Shown here piece by piece: positions 4,236 to 7,188 of a stretch of 7,188 bases of DNA; the first letter of the stretch is position 1; every line of letters starts with the position of its first letter. The position numbers and the translations under genes were made by a program. Under the pieces are notes generated by a model. It was not told where the DNA came from. It did no database searches and saw nothing but the letters and a program-made list of their open reading frames with translations. The DNA is taken from the NCBI GenBank assembly GCA_007571095.1, contig RKSB01000060.1, positions 1 to 7,188 of the forward strand, given 5' to 3'. The stretch comes from K189A clade bacterium (GTDB lineage Bacteria; Pseudomonadota; Gammaproteobacteria; Pseudomonadales; Azotimanducaceae).

Positions 4236-6701
4236 ATGTCGATTGAAACCGCTCTGACAAGCATCTACAACCGAGTGCTTTCGAGGCCATGGTGGATGCT
4301 GTTGGCAGTTTTTCTGGTCACCGTCCTGATACTGCCCGGCGGACGATATTTCACTTTTGATGCTTCAGCCGACACGCTGGTGGTTGAAGGCGACCCGGAC
4401 CTTGCATTCTATGAAAAGGTGCTGTCTCGATTTGGCGGCGCCGAATTCATGCTGATGACCCTGACTCCCGATGACGGTGATCTGCTGTCGAAGGAGACGC
4501 TGGAACTTGTTGCCACACTAAAGGAAGAACTGATACGAATTGAAGGCGTGAGCGGAGTCTTGAGCCTGCTCGACGCACCACTGCTGAAAAGCCCGCCGGT
4601 TCCGGTGACCGAACTGGCGACCGGTTTCAAACAGCTCAACAGCCCGGGAGTTGACCTGGAACTGGCGCGCACCGAGCTGTTATCCAGCCCGCTTTTTCGA
4701 GACCTCCTGATCTCTGCCGATGGCCGCTCAACCGCCTTGAGAATCGACCTTGTCGATGAACGTGAATTGCGAATGCTCAGAGAAGAGCGAAATCGGCTGC
4801 GAAAAAACGCTTCGAGCAGGACTCCAGAGCTTGCGCAGGCCGAGAGGAATTATGCCGATGTACGAGCCGACTTTCTTCAGCGGCGGGTGAGTCTGGTCGA
4901 GGATATTCGGAGAGTCCGTGACCGCTATCTGGATTCGGCCACCATCTATATAGGCGGAGTGCCCATGATCGCCTCCGATATGATCGAATTCATCAAGGAC
5001 GATATTGCCGTCTTCGGAGTCGTCATGGTGATCGTGATGCTGCTGGTGCTCTGCTGGTTTTTTCGGCAAGCAGTATGGGTGGTTCTACCCCTGGCTTCGG
5101 CGGTTCTGACCAACCTTCTGGTGATCGGAATTCTGGGTTATGCGGGCCAGCCGGCAACGGTCGTTTCCTCCAATTTTATCGCCCTGCTGGGCATTACCAG
5201 CATCGCCCTGAATATTCATCTGATCGTCAGGTATCAGGAACTGAAGAAACTCAAGCCCGACGACAGCCATCAGAGTCTTGTCCTGGAGAGCATTCGTTCC
5301 AAGTTTGCCCCTTGTGTTTACACCGCACTGACCACCATGGTGGCTTTCGGTTCGCTGTCGTCCAGCGAGATACTGCCGGTTGAGGTTTTCGGCTGGATCA
5401 TGATGCTGGGTATCGCCTGTTCCCTGATTGTCATCTTTACCCTTTTTCCGGCGTTGCTGCTGTTGTTCCCGCCAGCCGGCCAGCCGCCTGAAAACACACT
5501 GGACCAGAGAATAGTGGAAGAGTTTGGAGAAGTCTCGATCACTCGAACTCGGCCCTTGATTCTTCTGTCGGGCGTGATTGCCCTGATCACTGTCGTCGGT
5601 GTCGGGCGACTGAGCCTGGACAATCGCTTTATCGACTATTTTCGGGACGGCACCGATATTCGGGAGGGCCTGCTGTTTGTCGATCAGAATTTGGGCGGAA
5701 CCATTCCGTTTGATGTCATTGTTCAGTTTCCGCCGTGGGAGCCGCCGGAACCCTTTGACGAGGAAGATGACTTTGCCGTCGCCGAAGAAGACCCGTTTCC
5801 TCAGAAATACTGGTTTACCCAGGACAAGATAGCTCGACTTGGGCAACTGCAAGAGTACATAGACAACCACTTCGGCGTAGGCAAAACCCTGTCTCTGGCC
5901 ACTCTGGAACTGGTCGCTCGTGATTTTACAGACGGAAAGCCTCTGAGTTCGTTGGTGATGGCTGCTGTTCTCGACACTATTCCGGATTCCCTGCGAAATG
6001 AATTTATCTCTCCATTTGCTCGACCCGAAGACGGCTGGATGCGAATCAGCGGTCGAATCGTCGAATCAGGCCCTTATTTTTCGCGCCGGCAACTGATCGA
6101 GGACATAGAGAGCCATGCCGTGAATTCACTCGGATTTGAGCAGGCGGAGGTTCGAACAACCGGCATGATGGTGATGTTCAACAATATGCTGGAGCAGTTG
6201 TTGCGGTCGCAAACCAGCACTCTGGTCTATGTTCTGCTGGCGGTGCTGGTCATGTTCCTGCTGTTGTTAAGAGACCTTCGGCTGTCGGTGATTGGCCTGA
6301 TACCGAACATTCTGGCACCGGCCGCTGTGCTGGCGGCACTGGGCTATGCCGGCGTTCCGTTGAACATGCTGACAGTGACCGTGGCTGCTATCAGCATCGG
6401 TATAGGCGTGGACGATGCCATCCATTACCTGCATCGTTACCGTATTGAGCTTGCCGAGCATAGTCCGGCAGAGGCTATTCGACGAACTCACAAGGGTGTG
6501 GGTGCTGCCATGTACTACACATCGGTCACAGTAACAGTGGGGTTTGGTGTCCTGAGTCTGTCCAACTTTATCCCCAATGTAACCTTTGGGCTGCTGACCG
6601 GTCTGGCGATGGTGTTTGCGCTTTTGGCCAATCTGGTGTTGATGCCTGCACTGCTCATGCTTTTTTATTCAAAGAAGTCTCTTAGGGCGACCTGTCCGTA
6701 A
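4236..6701 (+). CDS. RND superfamily exporter, MMPL/HpnN-like, 12 TM
   Basis: An 821-residue inner-membrane transporter with duplicated RND topology. TM1 is at about 19-35, followed by a large periplasmic domain (36-253) with a charged helical hairpin (175-232). TM2-6 lie at about 255-276, 279-302, 307-332, 360-376 and 383-411. TM7 (438-457) precedes a second periplasmic domain (458-658), and TM8-12 lie at about 661-678, 682-705, 708-730, 755-777 and 782-811. The second half has 'GIGVDDAIHYLHRYR' (722-736), whose TM10 Asp pair (726/727) fits the proton relay of sterol-sensing-domain-like MMPL proteins; the matching TM4 'GITSIALNIHLIVRYQ' lacks acids. Proline- and acid-rich residues 501-520 look like a flexible insertion. 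Relatives move lipids or hydrophobic compounds out of the inner membrane. No membrane-fusion partner is nearby. A GTG at 4188 extends the frame, but the ATG at 4236 fits the family start better; neither has a good Shine-Dalgarno. Confidence 0.87.
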   Translation: MSIETALTSIYNRVLSRPWWMLLAVFLVTVLILPGGRYFTFDASADTLVVEGDPDLAFYEKVLSRFGGAEFMLMTLTPDDGDLLSKETLELVATLKEELIRIEGVSGVLSLLDAPLLKSPPVPVTELATGFKQLNSPGVDLELARTELLSSPLFRDLLISADGRSTALRIDLVDERELRMLREERNRLRKNASSRTPELAQAERNYADVRADFLQRRVSLVEDIRRVRDRYLDSATIYIGGVPMIASDMIEFIKDDIAVFGVVMVIVMLLVLCWFFRQAVWVVLPLASAVLTNLLVIGILGYAGQPATVVSSNFIALLGITSIALNIHLIVRYQELKKLKPDDSHQSLVLESIRSKFAPCVYTALTTMVAFGSLSSSEILPVEVFGWIMMLGIACSLIVIFTLFPALLLLFPPAGQPPENTLDQRIVEEFGEVSITRTRPLILLSGVIALITVVGVGRLSLDNRFIDYFRDGTDIREGLLFVDQNLGGTIPFDVIVQFPPWEPPEPFDEEDDFAVAEEDPFPQKYWFTQDKIARLGQLQEYIDNHFGVGKTLSLATLELVARDFTDGKPLSSLVMAAVLDTIPDSLRNEFISPFARPEDGWMRISGRIVESGPYFSRRQLIEDIESHAVNSLGFEQAEVRTTGMMVMFNNMLEQLLRSQTSTLVYVLLAVLVMFLLLLRDLRLSVIGLIPNILAPAAVLAALGYAGVPLNMLTVTVAAISIGIGVDDAIHYLHRYRIELAEHSPAEAIRRTHKGVGAAMYYTSVTVTVGFGVLSLSNFIPNVTFGLLTGLAMVFALLANLVLMPALLMLFYSKKSLRATCP

Positions 6702-6740
6702 GCACTCCTCCGCCTGAGCAGTGGCGGCGAATGCCCTGGT

Positions 6741-6763
6741 CGTCGAAACCCTTGGTTTCGGCG
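6741..6763 (+). terminator. Strong stem-loop downstream of the RND gene
   Basis: A 10-pair stem, 6741-6750 with 6754-6763, has one G-U pair and a 3-base loop; its core is CGAAACC-ctt-GGTTTCG. It lies 40 bases after the exporter stop and could end or stabilise the exporter transcript. There is no U-run after it, so intrinsic termination is doubtful. Confidence 0.4.
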
Positions 6764-6809
6764 GTGTCGAAGCATCAAAGACGGCCAGCATCACTCAACG
6801 CCCGCACTC

Positions 6810-6825
6810 GGAGCCGCAAGGCTCT
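6810..6825 (+). repeat. Short hairpin with GCAA tetraloop
   Basis: GAGCC (6811-6815) pairs with GGCTC (6820-6824) around GCAA, a GNRA-type tetraloop, with a closing G-U pair at 6810/6825. The loop class is typical of folded RNA, but the stem is short and could be chance. Confidence 0.3.
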
Positions 6826-6888
6826 TTGACCTCTCCTCTTGTCCAGATTCCGTCTTATGTCCATGGTCACCGGCTCTGACGGCAATCA

Positions 6889-6933
6889 AGCCACGGGTGG
6901 CGTGGCTCTTCACTTCGTGCCATGCCCGGCACG
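6889..6933 (+). repeat. Tandem hairpins
   Basis: Two perfect 6-bp stems follow one another: AGCCAC/GTGGCT (6889-6894/6902-6907, 7-base loop) and CGTGCC/GGCACG (6916-6921/6928-6933, 6-base loop). Together with the stems at 6741-6763 and 6810-6825 they suggest a structured 3' region or an unrecognised small RNA. The inverted repeats are seen; transcription is not shown. Confidence 0.35.
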
Positions 6934-6977
6934 CTCTTACCTGCCTGAACTATAGCAATATTTCTGTGTCCAACAGG

Positions 6978-7016
6978 CTAGATATGCATGATTACTAGAT
7001 ATTTATGAAAAATATC
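6978..7016 (+). promoter_or_regulatory. Possible operator: direct repeat plus inverted repeat in AT-rich region
   Basis: CTAGATAT occurs at 6978-6985 and again at 6995-7002, 17 bp apart. The second copy runs into a perfect 7-bp inverted repeat GATATTT/AAATATC (6998-7004/7010-7016) with a 5-base spacer. Such spacing and symmetry suit a dimeric regulator upstream of the gene at 7101. No consensus promoter can be named with confidence; the low complexity of AT-rich DNA raises the odds of chance repeats. Confidence 0.3.
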
Positions 7017-7100
7017 GTAAAAAATAACTAATATTCCTTGTTTTTTACGAGAATTCTTCATTCTGTGCTTGCTATGCCTGACTCTCGGAGGAGAAGGTGA

Positions 7101-7188
7101 ATGGCGCGGCGTAAAAGCAGGTTATACGGAGTGGTTTCGGTTGCATTAGTCTCGGTTATTCCGATGGGTGCGCAGGCCCAAAGCCTGC
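7101..7188 (+). CDS. Secreted or outer-membrane protein, N-terminus only (partial)
   Basis: The ATG at 7101 is preceded by a strong purine-rich Shine-Dalgarno (GGAGGAGAAGG, 7087-7097). The 29 visible residues form a textbook Sec signal peptide: a basic start MARRKSR, a hydrophobic core 'GVVSVALVSVIPMG' and a cleavage site AQA before QSL. The mature protein lies beyond the window, so its function cannot be told; it could be periplasmic, outer-membrane or extracellular. It has its own AT-rich upstream region and is probably not part of the exporter's transcript. Confidence 0.8.
   Translation, partial: MARRKSRLYGVVSVALVSVIPMGAQAQSL

Larger units (their letters stand above)
6702..7100 (+). other. 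Intergenic region: GC-rich hairpin cluster then AT-rich promoter-like stretch
   Basis: No convincing gene is seen in these 399 bases. Up to about 6950 the composition stays GC-rich and several stem-loops occur (listed separately). From about 6950 to 7060 it turns strongly AT-rich, which suits the promoter of the secreted-protein gene at 7101. The exporter frame stays open past its TAA to 6994, but the translation is not protein-like. No T-tract follows any of the stems. Confidence 0.6.

Noticed and set aside
3319..4290. Long open frame on the minus strand (323 codons) spanning the SDR end, the spacer and the exporter start
   Set aside because: It is antisense to two well-supported genes, mixes them with non-coding spacer and has no recognisable motif; it arises from the base composition.
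5085..5870. 261-codon minus-strand frame within the exporter
   Set aside because: Low-complexity, Gln/Asp/His-rich antisense of a membrane-protein gene; no independent start signal.
6775..6864. 29-codon basic ORF on the minus strand (starts MDIRRNLDKRRGQR)
   Set aside because: No ribosome site, very short, and overlaps the hairpin cluster; kept only as a reminder if the region proves repeated.
6702..6994. Open frame continuing past the exporter stop, suggesting read-through or a broken longer gene
   Set aside because: The translation is Cys/Arg/Ser/His-rich and not protein-like, and the exporter already has its complete TM12 and a basic tail before the TAA.
1..7188. CRISPR array, tRNA/rRNA genes, insertion sequences or phage genes
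   Set aside because: No regularly spaced repeats, no tRNA-like cloverleaf and no transposase, integrase or phage motifs were seen.

Overview
The window looks like the chromosome of a Proteobacterium, most likely a gammaproteobacterium. The reasons are a ComM/YifB C-terminus next to a cytochrome c5 gene, moderately high GC, and ATG/GTG starts with Sec-type signal peptides. No tRNA, rRNA, CRISPR array, transposase or phage gene was seen. The species cannot be named from the sequence.

Layout. (1) 1-95 is the 3' end of a comM-like AAA+ gene on +. (2) 221-637 on - is a periplasmic cytochrome c5-type monoheme cytochrome, converging on comM across a nested hairpin (149-200). (3) 638-838 is a divergent intergenic region with a sigma70-like -10 for the cytochrome (683-688) and an extended -10 promoter for the + operon (780-809). 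(4) 839-3783 holds three tightly packed + genes: UDP-sulfoquinovose synthase (sqdB), a GT8 glycogenin-like glycosyltransferase (sqdD-like) and an extended short-chain dehydrogenase/epimerase in the sqdC position. The order matches the sqdBDC operon described in Rhodobacter sphaeroides and points to synthesis of the sulfolipid SQDG. (5) 3784-4235 is a long spacer with a possible 38-codon leader ORF, competing hairpins and a GC-rich ORF-like block bounded by short inverted repeats. (6) 4236-6701 is an 821-residue, 12-TM RND/MMPL-type exporter. (7) 6702-7100 is non-coding: a GC-rich part with several hairpins, then an abrupt AT-rich promoter-like part. (8) 7101-7188 is the start of a secreted protein with a strong Shine-Dalgarno and a clear signal peptide, cut by the window end.

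How the genes fit together. SqdB is expected to make UDP-sulfoquinovose from UDP-glucose and sulfite. The GT8 enzyme would transfer sulfoquinovose to a lipid precursor, and the third gene would supply a redox or sugar-modifying step whose chemistry is unsettled. The RND exporter lies downstream on the same strand with no obvious intrinsic terminator between. A role in moving the sulfolipid or a derivative is an attractive but unproven inference. The most interesting parts of the window are this pairing and the structured leader in front of the exporter.
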